From: Nannobrachium achirus
Lineage: Eukaryota; Chordata; Actinopteri; Myctophiformes; Myctophidae
Length of the DNA stretch: 64,000 nt
Assembly (NCBI GenBank): GCA_963921795.1
Contig: OY997649.1
Span: 62,842,527 to 62,906,526, forward strand
Direction of reading: 5' to 3'
This document shows, in pieces, positions 10,984-22,866 of the stretch. The notes beneath the pieces were generated by a model. That model searched no databases. It saw nothing but the letters and a program-made list of their open reading frames with translations, and was not told the origin of the DNA. The number at the start of each line of letters is the position of its first letter. Position 1 is the stretch's first letter. A program made the translations under genes and the position numbers.

Positions 10984-12677
10984 CTGTTTTATAACTTACA
11001 CCCTGTCCTTAGTGGAGGCTGCGTGCTCCCTCAGTGTGGTGGTAGAGTTCTATAACTTACACCCTGGTGGAGGCTGTGTGCTCCCTCAGTGTGGTGGTAG
11101 AGTTCTATAACGTACACCCTGTCCTTAGTGGAGGCTGCGTGCTCCCTCAGTGTGTGCTGGTAGAGTTCTATAACGTACACCCTGTCCTTGGAGGCTGCGT
11201 GCTCCCTCAGTGTGGTGGTAGAGTTCTATAACTTACACCCTGTCCTTAGTGGAGGCTGCGTGCTCCCTCAGTGTGTGCTGGTAGAGTTCTATAACTTACA
11301 CCCTGGTGGAGGCTGTGTGCTCCCTCAGTGTGGTGGTAGAGTTCTATAACTTACACCCTGTCCTTAGTGGAGGCTGCGTGCTCCCTCAGTGTGTGCTGGT
11401 AGAGTTCTATAACTTACACCCTGGTGGAGGCTGTGTGCTCCCTCAGTGTGGTGGTAGAGTTCTATAACTTACACCCTGGTGGAGGCTGTGTGCTCCCTCA
11501 GTGTGGTGGTAGAGTTCTATAACGTACACCCTGTCCTTGGAGGCTGCGTGCTCCCTCAGTGTAGTGGTAGAGTTCTATAACTTACACCCTGGTGGAGGCT
11601 GTGTGCTCCCTCAGTGTGTGCTGGTAGAGTTCTATAACTTACACCCTGGTGGAGGCTGTGTGCTCCCTCAGTGTGGTGGTAGAGTTCTATAACTTACACC
11701 CTGGTGGAGGCTGTGTGCTCCCTCAGTGTGTGCTGGTAGAGTTCTATAACGTACACCCTGTCCTTAGAGGAGGCTGTGTGCTCCCTCAGTGTGTGCTGGT
11801 AGAGTTCTATAACTTACACCCTGTCCTTAGTGGAGGCTGCGTGCTCCCTCAGTGTGGTGGTAGAGTTCTATAACTTACACCCTGTCCTTAGTGGAGGCTG
11901 CGTGCTCCCTCAGTGTGGTGGTAGAGTTCTATAACTTACACCCTGTCCTTAGTGGAGGCTGCGTGCTCCCTCAGTGTGTGCTGGTAGAGTTCTATAACTT
12001 ACACCCTGTCCTTAGTGGAGGCTGCGTGCTCCCTCAGTGTGTGCTGGTAGAGTTCTATAACTTACACCCTGTCCTTAGTGGAGGCTGCGTGCTCCCTCAG
12101 TGTGTGCTGGTAGAGTTCTATAACTTACACCCTGTCCTTAGTGGAGGCTGTGTGCTCCCTCAGTGTGTGCTGGTAGAGTTCTATAACTTACACCCTGTCC
12201 TTAGTGGAGGCTGCGTGCTCCCTCAGTGTGGTGGTAGAGTTCTATAACTTACACCCTGTCCTTAGTGGAGGCTGCGTGCTCCCTCAGTGTGTGCTGGTAG
12301 AGTTCTATAACTTACACCCTGTCCTTAGTGGAGGCTGCGTGCTCCCTCAGTGTGGTGGTAGAGTTCTATAACTTACACCCTGTCCTTAGTGGAGGCTGCG
12401 TGCTCCCTCAGTGTGGTGGTAGAGTTCTATAACTTACACCCTGTCCTTAGTGGAGGCTGTGTGCTCCCTCAGTGTGGTGGTAGAGTTCTATAACTTACAC
12501 CCTGGTGGAGGCTGCGTGCTCCCTCAGTGTGTGCTGGTAGAGTTCTATAACTTACACCCTGTCCTTAGTGGAGGCTGCGTGCTCCCTCAGTGTGGTGGTA
12601 GAGTTCTATAACTTACACCCTGTCCTTAGTGGAGGCTGCGTGCTCCCTCAGTGTGGTGGTAGAGTTCTATAACTTAC
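10984..12677. repeat. 53-63-bp minisatellite derived from an exon/donor boundary
   Basis: About 29 tandem units. On the minus strand each reads AACTCTACCAGCACACACTG, then AGGGAGCACGCAGCCTCC, then AAGGACAGGGTGTAAGTTAT. The adjoining exon (12678-12955) ends with the same sequence, ACAGGGT|GTAAGT. The array is therefore a tandem amplification of the last ~46 coding bases plus the splice donor. Subtypes differ by GTGTGTGCTGG versus GTGTGGTGG and by presence of the TCCTTAG block. Some units carry CGTACACCC, which destroys the donor. Confidence 0.95.
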
Positions 12678-12955
12678 ACCCTGTCCTTGGAGGCTGTGTG
12701 CTCCCTCAGTGTGTGCTGGTAGAGCTCCAGGCGCTGGCGGACGTGGATGCAGGAGGCCAGCAGGGCGGGCAGGTCCCCCAGCGGGGCGGAGCCGGGCACC
12801 TCCAGGGCCCGGAGCTCCAGGCGCTCCAGCAGGCAGCGCGCCGCCCGGCCGCAAGCCTCCACGAAGCTGCAGCGCACCTCCAGGACAGAGGGGTCCCCGC
12901 AGGCCACGGCCAGGGGCAGCAGGCCGTCCAGCTCCGCCGTGACGGTGCCGCAGAA
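12678..12955 (-). CDS. KIAA0825: KIAA0825-like exon with repeated donor
   Basis: 278 bp: 92 codons plus two bases. The acceptor is TCTCCTACAG and the donor GGGT|GTAAGT is a consensus match. The peptide starts FCGTVTAELDGLLPLAVACG and ends RLELYQHTLREHTASKDR. It is leucine- and cysteine-rich, probably helical, and strongly GC-rich. Its end has been amplified into the adjoining minisatellite. Reading past the authentic donor gives GTG TAA, so use of any downstream repeat donor would end translation at once. Confidence 0.85.
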
Positions 12956-12981
12956 CTGTAGGAGAAGGATGATGTCATGAT

Positions 12982-13600
12982 CAGTGGTGGGAAAAAGTAC
13001 TCGATTATTTTACTTAAAGTTATACTATGTAACTTTTTTAATAAAATAAATCTTAAAATTGTCCTAATTATTAAATCGCTAAAGTTTTAGAACACCCACT
13101 CTGTTAATTTCAGCTCCCAAAGCCTTTTCTTTATGTGTGTTCTACTGAGCCCTGGTGGCCGTGACCAGGGCTGTTTTTCCCGGCAAAATTATGTCATATA
13201 GATCATTCTGTACACGTGTCTCCCTACCGGCCAATCACAGCCCAGATCATACACTGCCGAGCTCTTCAGGAAGTACACTGCAGTGTTTACAATGGTCTAG
13301 GAGTTTAGCATGTAAGTCCCCAACCGCTGCTCGTAGAGGGACACGAAAGACCTCTACGGATGCGTCTCGGCTCGGCGAGGCGGAAGGCCCGGTCCGCGGT
13401 GGTCTGAAGGCCCGGTCCGCGGCGAAAAACGGCCGAAAAAAGCAGACGCGACCGCGGTTTGCTATACCGCTACTGACAACTAGTTGAGCAACTTACACAG
13501 TATAGCTTTAAGTAAAAGTATCAATACTGCAATGTAGAAACACTCTGTTACGAGTAAAAGTCCGGACGGTGTCACACCAAAAGCATAGAGTTGCAAACTC
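12982..13600. mobile_element. Fam-E element interrupted by a TTAA MITE
   Basis: The left end CAGTGGTGGGAAAAAGTACT continues at 13512 with GTAAAAGTATCAATACTGCA, typical of the fish repeat rich in AAGTACTTTACTTAAGTA. The right end is not preserved. Confidence 0.65.
13014..13511. mobile_element. TTAA-flanked MITE nested in Fam-E
   Basis: Starts TTAAAGTTATACTATGTAAC and ends with the approximate inverse, AACTTACACAGTATAGCTTTAA-like sequence. The TTAA sites interrupt TTACTTAAGTAAAAG of the host repeat. No coding capacity. Confidence 0.75.
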
Positions 13601-13651
13601 GAAAACGCGTCATTGAGCTTGTAGATCTGCTACTGCTTCTGATGCTTCTGA

Positions 13652-14290
13652 GGGCGGATTCACACTGCGGTCTCCGGTGCGTTCTCCAGACTGCTTGGCA
13701 GATGTTTTGACAGTGTGAAGCCTGCGGTTCTCCTCAGAAACGGCAGACTCGAGACCACCTCCGGAGGTAGTCTGGAGTCCGCTTGATGCGTCCTCAAGAA
13801 CGGTGCGCTGCAATGTGAAGCTACCGTTCCATGAACAAGGAAGTGGTGTCACTTCTGCTGGGATGAAAATAACAAGGAATGATCCGCGACGTCACTATTA
13901 AGATACCAAGGATGCGCCAGTGACGTTACTGTGGTGCGATGATTACAGACAGCGATACGATGTGATGTTTCAGAGACAGTCAGCACACACTGCTTTGGTC
14001 TGTTATTGTTACAACTCAAGATAACATCAGGAACACTGTAAAACTTTATATTCGCTCTAAATTCTGACAAGATACTCTTCTTCTGTGACATGACATTTTA
14101 TATCTCCCAAAGCCCCATGGTCAACAAGCGCCCCCGGGAGGCACATGAATACCATTACAGTTGAATGAAGTGTACTCCAGGGAGTCCAGGCACAAGAGAA
14201 TTTTGGCCAATGTGAATGCTGGTCAGCGGGGACCAGGCAACTGTTTTCAGAAACACTTCTAATCAATCGGATTGCAGTGTGAATCCGCCC
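13652..14290. mobile_element. MITE with GGGCGGATTCACACTG ends
   Basis: Inverted termini GGGCGGATTCACACTG / CAGTGTGAATCCGCCC enclose about 640 bp. It interrupts a Fam-D remnant (TGATGCTTCTGA on the left, AATCCTGAAAAGTAACTCTT on the right). The flanks share TGA, compatible with a 3-bp target duplication; the superfamily (perhaps Harbinger) is a guess. Confidence 0.7.
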
Positions 14291-14375
14291 TGAATCTGAA
14301 TCCTGAAAAGTAACTCTTTTGGACATACAAGGTTTCCTTCCACTCGACAGACATGAGATACAGGTTCAAAGAAAG

Positions 14376-14859
<484 letters not shown>

Positions 14860-15299
14860 CAGGGGCGTCAATTGGGTATGGCAGGGGTATGCAGCTGCCA
14901 TACCCTTGGTCCAGGGGGGAAAATAAAAGTTACTTTTAAATATAAATCCATGAATGTCTTTTTGTCTATCTGCGCTGGTTATTATGTTGTTAAATTACAG
15001 TAAAATAACTACAAATGCAAAATTTAACAAAATGGTCACTTTAACAAGGTATTATGATTATATTCTCCAGACTTGTATTCTTCCCAGCTTGACAAAATGG
15101 TATATTCCTAGGTTCCGCAGGTCAGCTGCACAGGTGCAATGCATTATTGTTAATTGTGGCACGTTTACTAACATAAAAAGTTTAGCTGCACTTGAACAAC
15201 CATTCCAGGCTGCCATATCCAGCCCAAGAAACCATAGAAACCTGTGTAAAAAAACTGAAAAAAAAATTTTTTTTCAGCCCCCGGAATCGACGCCAATTG
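14860..15299 (+). mobile_element. Fam-I element, second copy
   Basis: Starts CAGGGGCGTCAATTGGGTAT and follows the copy at 5539 closely up to the stretch GCCATATCCAGCCCAAGAAA. It ends GACGCCAATTG, with A and T runs where the first copy has its 70-bp palindrome. No clear target duplication. Confidence 0.75.
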
Positions 15300-15377
15300 T
15301 TTGAGTCGAGCCGTCGAATATATATATATATTTTTTGTCACGCCAGTTACTGTGGTGCGGTATGAGAGCGCTGGACT

Positions 15378-16183
15378 CAGTGGCGTAAATATGGAGGTGC
15401 AGCTGGTACAGCCGCACCAGGGCCCACACACACAGGGGCCCATGAAGGAAGAGGGGAAAAAAAAAAAGAAAAAAAAAATCTGTCTGCGCGACCACACTTG
15501 GTAATACGGTAATGACGTTCGGCGGTGGAATGCATCTGCGCGGCCGCAACAAGTATTACGGTAATGGGTTTAGGTGCTGAGTAGCTGCCTAGGCTAGGCC
15601 CTAGCTGGTGGAGTGCCGAGTGAATGATAATTTGTCCAATCATCCTTTGAGACCTGTCAGCTGTGTGTCAATCAGTCAGGATGGGTCGTGTCAGCACTGA
15701 AAGGCTTGCATTGTAGACCTAGTGTTCTATTTATTTGGTCATGTCAGAGCCCTGGTCATGTTTATAGGCCTATTTAAAAAAAAGGTGCGCACCAAGCAAC
15801 ATATCCAGGTCCTCCCCTGAAGCCCCAAAGACACCTGAAAATGACTTAATAAAGGTAACCCGTTTTAGTTGACTTTATACCCAAAAATACCCATTTTGGC
15901 CGACCTTATAACCGGAAATACACAATTTTTCGCGGCGCCGCTATGCGGCGCCAAATGTCTCCTAGCTTTGTGCTCCCCCTAGTGGGGACAGAGTTAGGCG
16001 CCAGTGCTTACTGCAATGATATTGTTTATGTCCTTTGTACATTCTTGTACTTCTGCTTATGTGGACATAAATAAACATTTCAAATGTCACTTGCGCTTGT
16101 GTATATAGGGGTGGGTGGGGTGGGTTGGGGGGCCCACAACAAATATCTGCACCAGGGCCTATCACAATGTTGTTACGCCACTG
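15378..16183 (+). mobile_element. hAT-like element with CAGTGGCGTAA ends
   Basis: Termini CAGTGGCGTAAATATGG and GTTACGCCACTG are flanked by a perfect 8-bp duplication GCTGGACT (15370-15377 and 16184-16191). It contains GGGCCCA blocks near both ends and no transposase. Its 806 bp have no hairpin module. Confidence 0.88.
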
Positions 16184-16191
16184 GCTGGACT

Positions 16192-17140
16192 GGACTGTCA
16201 TGTACTTCTTATTGAGTACAAACTTCCTACTACTTGTACTAGACTTAAAAATAAAACCAGTTCACGTGACTTGAAAGTTGCCTTGGTCATATTACAGGAG
16301 GCTCTTATTTTGAAGCCATAACCGCTTTGAGAGGAAATGCGTCAAAGTGTTGTTATTCTACTTATTGCAGCCAAGAAGCAGCCGATCTCGATACACTTCA
16401 CTCACTGTGGTGGTCTCAGGCTGAGGACTGTGGTGGAGTAGAGGACTTCTTAAAAAGTTTTAGATTAAGACAATTTGCTTGCGTTCTGCATCGACGCAGT
16501 GACGTTACATAATTGTTACTTTTAGCAAACGTTTGTTGTTGTTTTTCCTCCTGAAGGAACGGGGCTAAATCGTTAGCATGCCAGTGCTTTAGCCCTGTTC
16601 CTTTAGCCTTGGAGAGGCATCAAATCATTACAATCAGGCAGTTTTCAAAGCAGAGAATCCACCAATCATATGTGGTTTATAACAGCGGTTGTACCGGGCG
16701 CTACTTGCTATCAATGCGTCGCGTCCATAGGCCGCATCTCCACTTTTTTTTAAAACTTTTTTTACATAAATGATTCGTCAACGCGTCGGAACAACCCCCG
16801 CGACTCGAGTCGACTTGATAAATCCTGAGTCGAAGACAGCTCTAATATTTGCCTCTTGCCTCGCATGCACGGCACACACACGCACGTGCAAGCACACATG
16901 CACGCACGCACACACACGCACACATGCACGCGTGTGCACGCACACACATGCACACATGGAGCACATTGACAGCCGGTGGAGAATCATGGCAACGAGCGTC
17001 AGACCAGGTGCCAGAGAGTCACATGTGCGAGTGTGAGTTCAGCCCTTAAAATTTACACTCCTATAGGAGTGAGTTATGAACCCCGGCTGATCACCAAGCC
17101 ATAAAGCAAAGGCTCAGGTATACCACACCACCACATCGTC
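16192..17140. other. Intron with CACG-rich simple sequence
   Basis: 16870-16960 is an interrupted CACA/CACG run. The remainder shows no exon or recognisable repeat. Confidence 0.45.
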
Positions 17141-17144
17141 GCCG

Positions 17145-17412
17145 TCGCAAGGAAACCACGTATGTCCAAAAAAAAACGTTTGTTTTGTGTTCGTCATTTT
17201 AAAAATGATTTAAACAGTGAAAATAGCCGATCTACAAGCACACAACGCCACACGATGCGAGGCGTCGTGTGCTTGTGGATCTGCTATTTTCACTAGTTCT
17301 GTCCGACACTCTTGCATGATGAAGTAGGGCTTTAAGTTACCAAAGAAACGTACAAGTTTGAAGCTTGGAGATACGAGGTTTCTGCCTGACAATGATGATG
17401 ATATCGTGAGGA
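17145..17412 (-). mobile_element. Fam-D element with HPM
   Basis: Left TCGCCGTCGCAAGGAAACCA then CGTATGTCC; right GGAGATACGAGGTTTCTGCC then TGACAATGATGATGATATCG. These are inverted relative to the copy at 32401-32666. A hairpin sits in the middle. Non-autonomous; superfamily not determined. Confidence 0.7.
17215..17295. repeat. HPM with ACAAGCACAC arms
   Basis: Arms begin AGTGAAAATAGCCGATCTAC and pair out to CTATTTTCACT. Both arms carry AAGCACAC instead of the commoner AAGCTCAC, as do the other Fam-D copies at 32507 and 45551. Confidence 0.9.
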
Positions 17413-17649
17413 AGAATTAAACCTCCTATCTCCATATTCGTACTTTTTGTGGGGTTTCTTTCGCCCGTAAATTAACGTCTACACTTCGGTGGTTTTCACC
17501 CCTTTTCAGATCATGGTCCGTTATTTATTGGGCATTTGAGCCGCGGAATCACCATTTTAATGAGGTTTAGCCTCTCAGACCCGAAACGGAGACTATTTAG
17601 TTGTCGTTGGACTTTTGTCCACAATTAATCAGGGGATATCTTAAAAAGT

Positions 17650-18241
17650 CCTGGAATAAATTCCTTACCAAAACATTTCTTCACCAATGTGTTTGTAAAG
17701 GTGTCTAGTAACACATCTCACAAAGACTGAAATTCAGTTTCCCTAGGAAAATCTTTGACAGCTAGGGTAATTCTGGGTCTCATTCACTCACTACACTATA
17801 CACTATACTATAAGGGAAAAAAATCACTCCCAAAAATATGCTTTAAGTGGGATGTGAGGGGTCTAACTAGGTGTTTTTAATTATTCTGAATCCATTGCAA
17901 GCATTTGTTTTGCTTTTGCACGAAAAACATTCATTGGGCCAAAATCAGACACAAAAAAAACGATGGTTTAGTGATGAGTCATCCCTTTTCACAAGGTGTA
18001 TGGGGTCATTTTTGGCCCAAGGAATGTTTTTTGTGCAAAACAAATGCTTGCAGTGGATTCAGAATAATTAAAAACACCTAGTTAGACCCCTCACATCCAA
18101 CTTGAAGCATATTTTTGGGAGTGATTTTTATCCCTTATAGTACAGTGTACTATATACAGTGTAACTGTGTTAGATATGTTACTAGACACCTTTACGAACA
18201 CATTGGTGAAGAAATTGTTTGGTAAGGAATTTATTCCCAGA
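17650..18241. mobile_element. Large foldback element
   Basis: Arms of about 270 bp starting CTGGAATAAATTCCTTACCA pair with the inverse ending GGTAAGGAATTTATTCCCAG, with about a dozen mismatches or indels by eye. The loop is near 17960-17995. Confidence 0.85.
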
Positions 18242-18413
18242 TTTGACAGGTATTCTGCTAATTTTCCCTGACTACACCGTTTTAATGAGGTTTAGCCTCT
18301 CAGACCCGAAACGGAGACTATTTAGTTGTCGTTGGGACTTTTGTCCACAATTCCGTGCTGTATTGATGTTGGCACCATAGGAGAGAAAACAGGCAAAAAT
18401 CGATCAAAATAGC

Positions 18414-18887
18414 AATTGAGTACCAGAGACGAATAACAGTCTATGTCCATATTTATTTATTTTTAATATAGATATTTTTTGATTTACCAGACTGTAAACC
18501 ACAAACTAGTCATTTTTAATCTGTTAAAATTGTTAATGCACTCCCCCCTCATTTTGTTCAATAGTCTGTTTTAATGTTACCCTTTGACTGCTGAATATTG
18601 CTTGTACGGACTTATACTGTTGTTCCACAAACTGTTGGAGATGTACTGTTTTTCCACTTTCCATAAGTATATATATATTAGTCTTATAATTCCTAATATA
18701 TATATATGAGTTAAGTTAAAAGTTAAAAAGTTCGAATTCAACAAAATGAGGGGGGAGTGCATTAGTAGCATTACGATTAAAAACTTCTAGTTTGTGATTT
18801 ACAGTCTGGTAAATCAAAAAAAAAATCTATATTAAAAACTTTAAAATATGGACATTTAGACTGTTTTATCATCTCAGGTACTCAATT
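18414..18887. mobile_element. Foldback element with AATTGAGTACC ends
   Basis: The arms start AATTGAGTACCAGAGACGAA and end with its approximate inverse, CAGGTACTCAATT. They also share ATGCACTCCCCCCTCATTTT and its inverse. The corresponding place in the relative at 41690-41720 reads TCAAAATGACAATTATTCTA without it. Confidence 0.85.
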
Positions 18888-19123
18888 CTCCTACATTCTC
18901 GAATTGTGTAGACTTCTTGTAAATTAAGAAATGAAGATATTTAACAACGACTTAACTCCCTTGAGAGTGTAAAATGAAACCTCACGGTACACTCTGGAGA
19001 GTTAAAGATCTAATAAGGGTCCATTTTGTTACCAACTCTCCATCATTTAGCTGGGGACCACCTGGAACCCCTCAAGGACCACTGGTTGGGAACCACTGCT
19101 ATACTTGATGACCGTACTACAGC

Positions 19124-19641
19124 CAGTGTTGTTTTTGACAGCACATTTGGATTTAGTTTTAGTCTTTTGAATAAAATGTCATTTAATTTTAGTCATAATT
19201 TAGTCACCTGAAAAGTTTTAGTTTTAGTCTTATTTTTGTTGACTAAATATCATAATATTTTAGTCGACTAAATCTACAGTTGATTTAGTCAACTGTAAAG
19301 TATTTTGGCAGGCCTTGATGGCATCGTAAGGACTGATTTTACACTTGGTTGTGTGCTGAAAAAAAGCAGATCTACAAGCTCACACCGTGTCGCGTTGTGA
19401 GCTTGTAGATCTGCTATTTTCAGCACGCAACACCTGAGAGCAACCAAACATAAAATGACTCTCCTCTCCACTAGTCCCTCCCTAATTTATTATTTTGTTG
19501 ACGAAATTGTCAATATATTTAGTCTTAGTTTTAGTCATCACAGCTTAGTTTTTATTTAGTTTTTATGTCGTTTTTGTCGGTGAAAAAAACACAGTCGACA
19601 AACATTTTTCGCCATATATTTAGTCGACAAAATCAACGCTA
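19124..19641 (+). mobile_element. Fam-J hAT-like element with HPM
   Basis: Flanked by a perfect 8-bp duplication ACTACAGC (19116-19123 and 19642-19649). Termini CAGTGTTGTTTTTGACAGC and GACAAAATCAACGCTA. Rich in TTTTAGTCGACTAAA motifs typical of this common fish MITE. A hairpin occupies the centre. Confidence 0.88.
19353..19426. repeat. HPM with GTGCTG outer arms
   Basis: GTGCTGAAAAAAAGCAGATC pairs with GATCTGCTATTTTCAGCAC. The outer GTGCTG/CAGCAC is specific to this host family. Confidence 0.88.
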
Positions 19642-20303
19642 ACTACAGCGTCAGACAAGCAGCAGATACGCGCTTGTAGATCTGCTACTTTTGATACGTT
19701 TGAATTTAAATCCTGAAAAACTCTTTTGGACATACGAGGTTTCCTCCTGACACACCAGACCACAGAGACTCCCCCAGCTTTAGTCCTGTGAGCGAAAAGA
19801 GAAAGAAAGACATTTTTCATTTTTCAACAGAAGCGGAAAAACCCGACGCACGTTCCAAACAAATCGATCAATCATTCACATTCCCAGATTACACTGAGCT
19901 TACGGAGTCGTTCCTGCACTCCATTACCGCTTACATCTTGTAGCGAGGATCTCGTCTTCGACGTTCTATGCTATTGGATGGACGTGGTGCGGACACCATT
20001 GACAACCTGACAATCTCGCTCACGCTACTTCTTTTTTTTTTCCTCTATAAAAGGAGGAGGACGCTCCGGTGTGTGGGCTAAACTATAGATAGACCTGAGA
20101 ACAGCTTGGCCCCGGTTGGACAATGGAGTCAATATGATCTGACTGCACAAAGTCCTTAGCAGCTTTCAGGGGTGTCGCACCAAGTTCTGGGGCCTGCATG
20201 GGTACAAGGATTCTACTGCGGGCCCCCGTGAATGTTCTTCATAAGGGGAGGGGGGGTTTAACCCATTTAGACTGTGAACGCATTATTTTGTGCTTTAACT
20301 ATT

Positions 20304-20368
20304 GAAAAATAGCACATGATAGAAGCTCACAGCGCCACGCTGCGAGCTTGTAGATCTGCAATCTTTTG
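20304..20368. repeat. HPM, partly decayed
   Basis: TTGAAAAATAGCACATGATA on the left has drifted; the right arm GAGCTTGTAGATCTGCAATC is nearer consensus. Confidence 0.75.
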
Positions 20369-20655
20369 AAAAATCCTGAACATTTGTGCAAGCCTTTGAA
20401 TATTTCAAATCCTTTTCAAAGCCTTTGAAGCCTTTCAAATCCTTCTAAGGTTTGTTGAAAAAAACCTATGTTTCTATATGTCAGTGGTGCTCAAACTTTT
20501 TCATGTGAAGGACCCCCAAAATTATATGTATTTGGCCACAGATCCTATCTCAAAATATTTAGTTCCAGGGACCCCCCACAAGCAAAATTTTAGTTACAAA
20601 TGTTCGCTTAAAAAATACATAATTCAAAGACTTGCACACATTTTCACGACTTTTC

Positions 20656-20709
20656 AAAAAAATAGCAGATCTACAAGCTCACTGTGAGCCTGTAGATCTG
20701 CTATTTTTC
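20656..20709. repeat. HPM, short-stem version
   Basis: AATAGCAGATCTACAAGCTC followed closely by GAGCCTGTAGATCTGCTATT. Confidence 0.88.
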
Positions 20710-21203
20710 AATAGCTAAAGTGTAAAATAATTAAGGCCCCTCCACCTTGGGCCCTAGTAACTCGGGCCCTAGTAACTCAGTCCCACTCCCCCCCCTGGCA
20801 GCTTTAGCAGAGAGAGACAGAGAGAGCCTGTCCACGCAGACACAGACAGACACAACGCTCTATAACACTCAAAGTGATCCATCGGCCCCGCGGAGAGGAG
20901 CTGCCCGGATTCACACACTCAACCAGTGACTTGATATCCAGGCAGCGCCAGCTGGTCCCAACCCCAACACCAGGGTCTGAGTTCATCAACAATGCAAAAG
21001 CAGGGAGACCAAATACAACCACCAAAGTTGTAATAGTTAAATTGTCTCTACAACACAGTTTTGTCCAGAAAAATATATATATATATATTCACAAAAAAAG
21101 TATGGATTGCTTTAAAAATCCATTGCAATTTTTCATAATCAAAATCAAAATATTGATGCCTATTGTTGCCAGTGGTAAAAACAGATACTGCACGTGGTAC
21201 ACA

Positions 21204-21489
21204 CGTGCAGTATGCTGGAACTAAATATTTTGAGATGCGGGTCCGTGGCCAAATACATATCATTTTGGTGGTCCTTCGAAAAGGTTTGAGCAACCCTGAC
21301 ATAGAAACATAGTTTAAAAAAAAAAAAAAAAAACAAGGATTTGAAATATTCAAAGACAAATTTTCACCATTTAAAAAAAATAGCAGATCTACAAGCTCGT
21401 ATATCTGCTATTTTTCAATCGTTAAAGCACACAATAATGCAGTGAATCCTTGTTGTACCCAGGGCCCAGAATTTGGTGAGACACCCCTG
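21204..21489 (+). mobile_element. Fam-H right-end fragment with HPM
   Basis: Begins in GGAACTAAATATTTTGAGAT and ends GGTGAGACACCCCTG, the Fam-H right terminus. A minimal hairpin lies at 21373-21416, AATAGCAGATCTACAAGCTC paired with GTATATCTGCTATTTTT. Confidence 0.7.
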
Positions 21490-21883
21490 TGTATGAGTCC
21501 TGAAGCGGAGTGTCGTTCAACATGCACCCCGGCTGCCGATAGAAAAGCAGTCGCTCCCGCCGTCTAAACTAAAATGATGGATGTACAGCGGCGTACAGTT
21601 GGCCTACATACTGTGTGTATATGTATGCTAATAATGCAGCGCCCCGGCCCGGGCCGAGCCGAGCGCCGCTCAGACGAACGACGTATCAGCTGGGGTGGAA
21701 ACCGCGTAAGGTCCACAACCGTTAACACTTTCCATGTTTCAAATTGAAATAAAAAAAAAAAGTAAAAAGTATCAGATGCGCAAGCTCGCAACGCGACGCT
21801 TTGCGCCGGAACTTGCAGATCTGCTACACTCAGCTTGACGCTTTCGTGTGACGCTGTAGTATGATAAAGTAGGGGACGTTAAT

Positions 21884-22279
21884 TTAAAGGAGCTATAGTC
21901 AACTTTTTCTTGAAAAACGGATGCTAAAATAAAAATAATGTTTCGAAAATAATTTATAAAAAAACAAGCTTCATATATGTGTTTCTATTCAAAAATGATC
22001 ACTCAAAGCATAAAGTAATGATAAAATAATCATTTTGGCCATTGTCGGGCCGACACTTTGTTTACATCCTAGTCTAACACAATTAAAGAATAGACTAGAA
22101 TGTAAACAAAGTATCGGTCTGACAATGGCCAAAATGAATATTTTATCATTACTTTATGCTTTTTGTGATCATTTTAGAAACACATATATGAAGCTTAATC
22201 TTTTTCATGGAATATTTTCGAAACATTATTTTTATTTTAGCATCCGTTTTTCAAGAAAACGTTGACTATAGCTCCTTAA
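21884..22279. mobile_element. TTAA-flanked foldback MITE
   Basis: Starts TTAAAGGAGCTATAGTCAAC and ends with the inverse (GTTGACTATAGCTCCTTAA). Arms of about 190 bp pair almost fully, for example TTGTTTACAT / ATGTAAACAA. It interrupts a Fam-D remnant (ACGCTGTAGTATGATAAAGT). Confidence 0.88.
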
Positions 22280-22299
22280 AAAAAACAAGAAAAAAAACA

Positions 22300-22858
22300 C
22301 AAGAAGTTATATTTTATTGTTTGTTGTTTATTTAAGATCCCCATTAGTCACTGTCTAAGCAGTGACTATTCTTCCTGGGGTCAAATTTCTAAATTACAGT
22401 AAAATTGAAAATGACAAGCAAAAATAAAATTACAATTTAAATAACTGAATACACATTTACAGCACATACCATAGAAAACAAAATAAAATCATTATTTGGT
22501 TCCTGCTTGTACTCATGATTTTGGAGATAAGAGATTTCTGTCCGACAGCAACGATAAAAAAAAATAAAAAAAATGATTTTTTTTTTTACAAGAAGCGTGT
22601 GGGGTTTGAGGTGCGAATGCATGAATATAAATGTGTGGAAATATTGATCCATCATAATGCTTTTGAACTGGCCATATTTCATGCTCGGGTCTCGTATAGT
22701 AATTTGCTCTCTGCTCAGAACACCAGGGCATACAGTATGTGTTAGAGGGGGAAAAAAGGACATGTGGGGTAGAAAACCTCTTATCTGAATATTCTAACTT
22801 TTTATGTTTTTTCCCCGTAAATGAACGCGCCTATACTTGATCATACTACAGCGTTGCA
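22300..22858. other. Intron with Fam-D fragments
   Basis: Short Fam-D ends are visible: GGAGATAAGAGATTTCTGTC near 22522 and AACCTCTTATCTGAATATTC near 22775. An A/T run occurs at 22557-22589. Otherwise nothing recognised. Confidence 0.45.
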
Positions 22859-22866
22859 CACTAAAG

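Larger units (their letters stand above)
17555..19098. mobile_element. Fam-K repeat with two nested foldbacks
   Basis: The right end reads GGTTGGGAACCACTG. A shorter relative at about 41450-41780, in reverse orientation, lacks both foldbacks, so those at 17650-18241 and 18414-18887 look like later insertions. A 73-bp direct repeat (17555-17626 and 18280-18352) brackets the first foldback. Left boundary uncertain. Confidence 0.5.
20167..20797 (+). mobile_element. Fam-H hAT-like element with two HPMs
   Basis: Starts CAGGGGTGTCGCACC and ends CCCCCTG, with a perfect 8-bp duplication GCAGCTTT (20159-20166 and 20798-20805). Hairpins lie at 20304-20368 and 20656-20709. It contains the same GGTGCTCAAACTTTTTCATG middle as Fam-G. 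Confidence 0.88.

Noticed and set aside
10984-12677. Regular repeat array that superficially resembles a CRISPR array
   Set aside because: There are no unique spacers; the whole unit repeats head to tail. The sequence is an exon/donor duplication in a vertebrate gene, with no cas genes.
12678-12955. First idea that the GC-rich exons encode CCDC142
   Set aside because: The WDD/FLYP/KGRNFS motifs and their order fit KIAA0825 and not CCDC142.
12706-12980. Several alternative frames on both strands over the GC-rich exon at 12678-12955
   Set aside because: Only the minus-strand frame with phase 0/2 joins the neighbouring exons; others are GC-driven shadows. The same applies to 54066-54623 and 27874-28177.
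16327-16512. Possible short exon-like frame at 16327-16512
   Set aside because: No AG/GT boundaries in a compatible phase and no similarity recognised.
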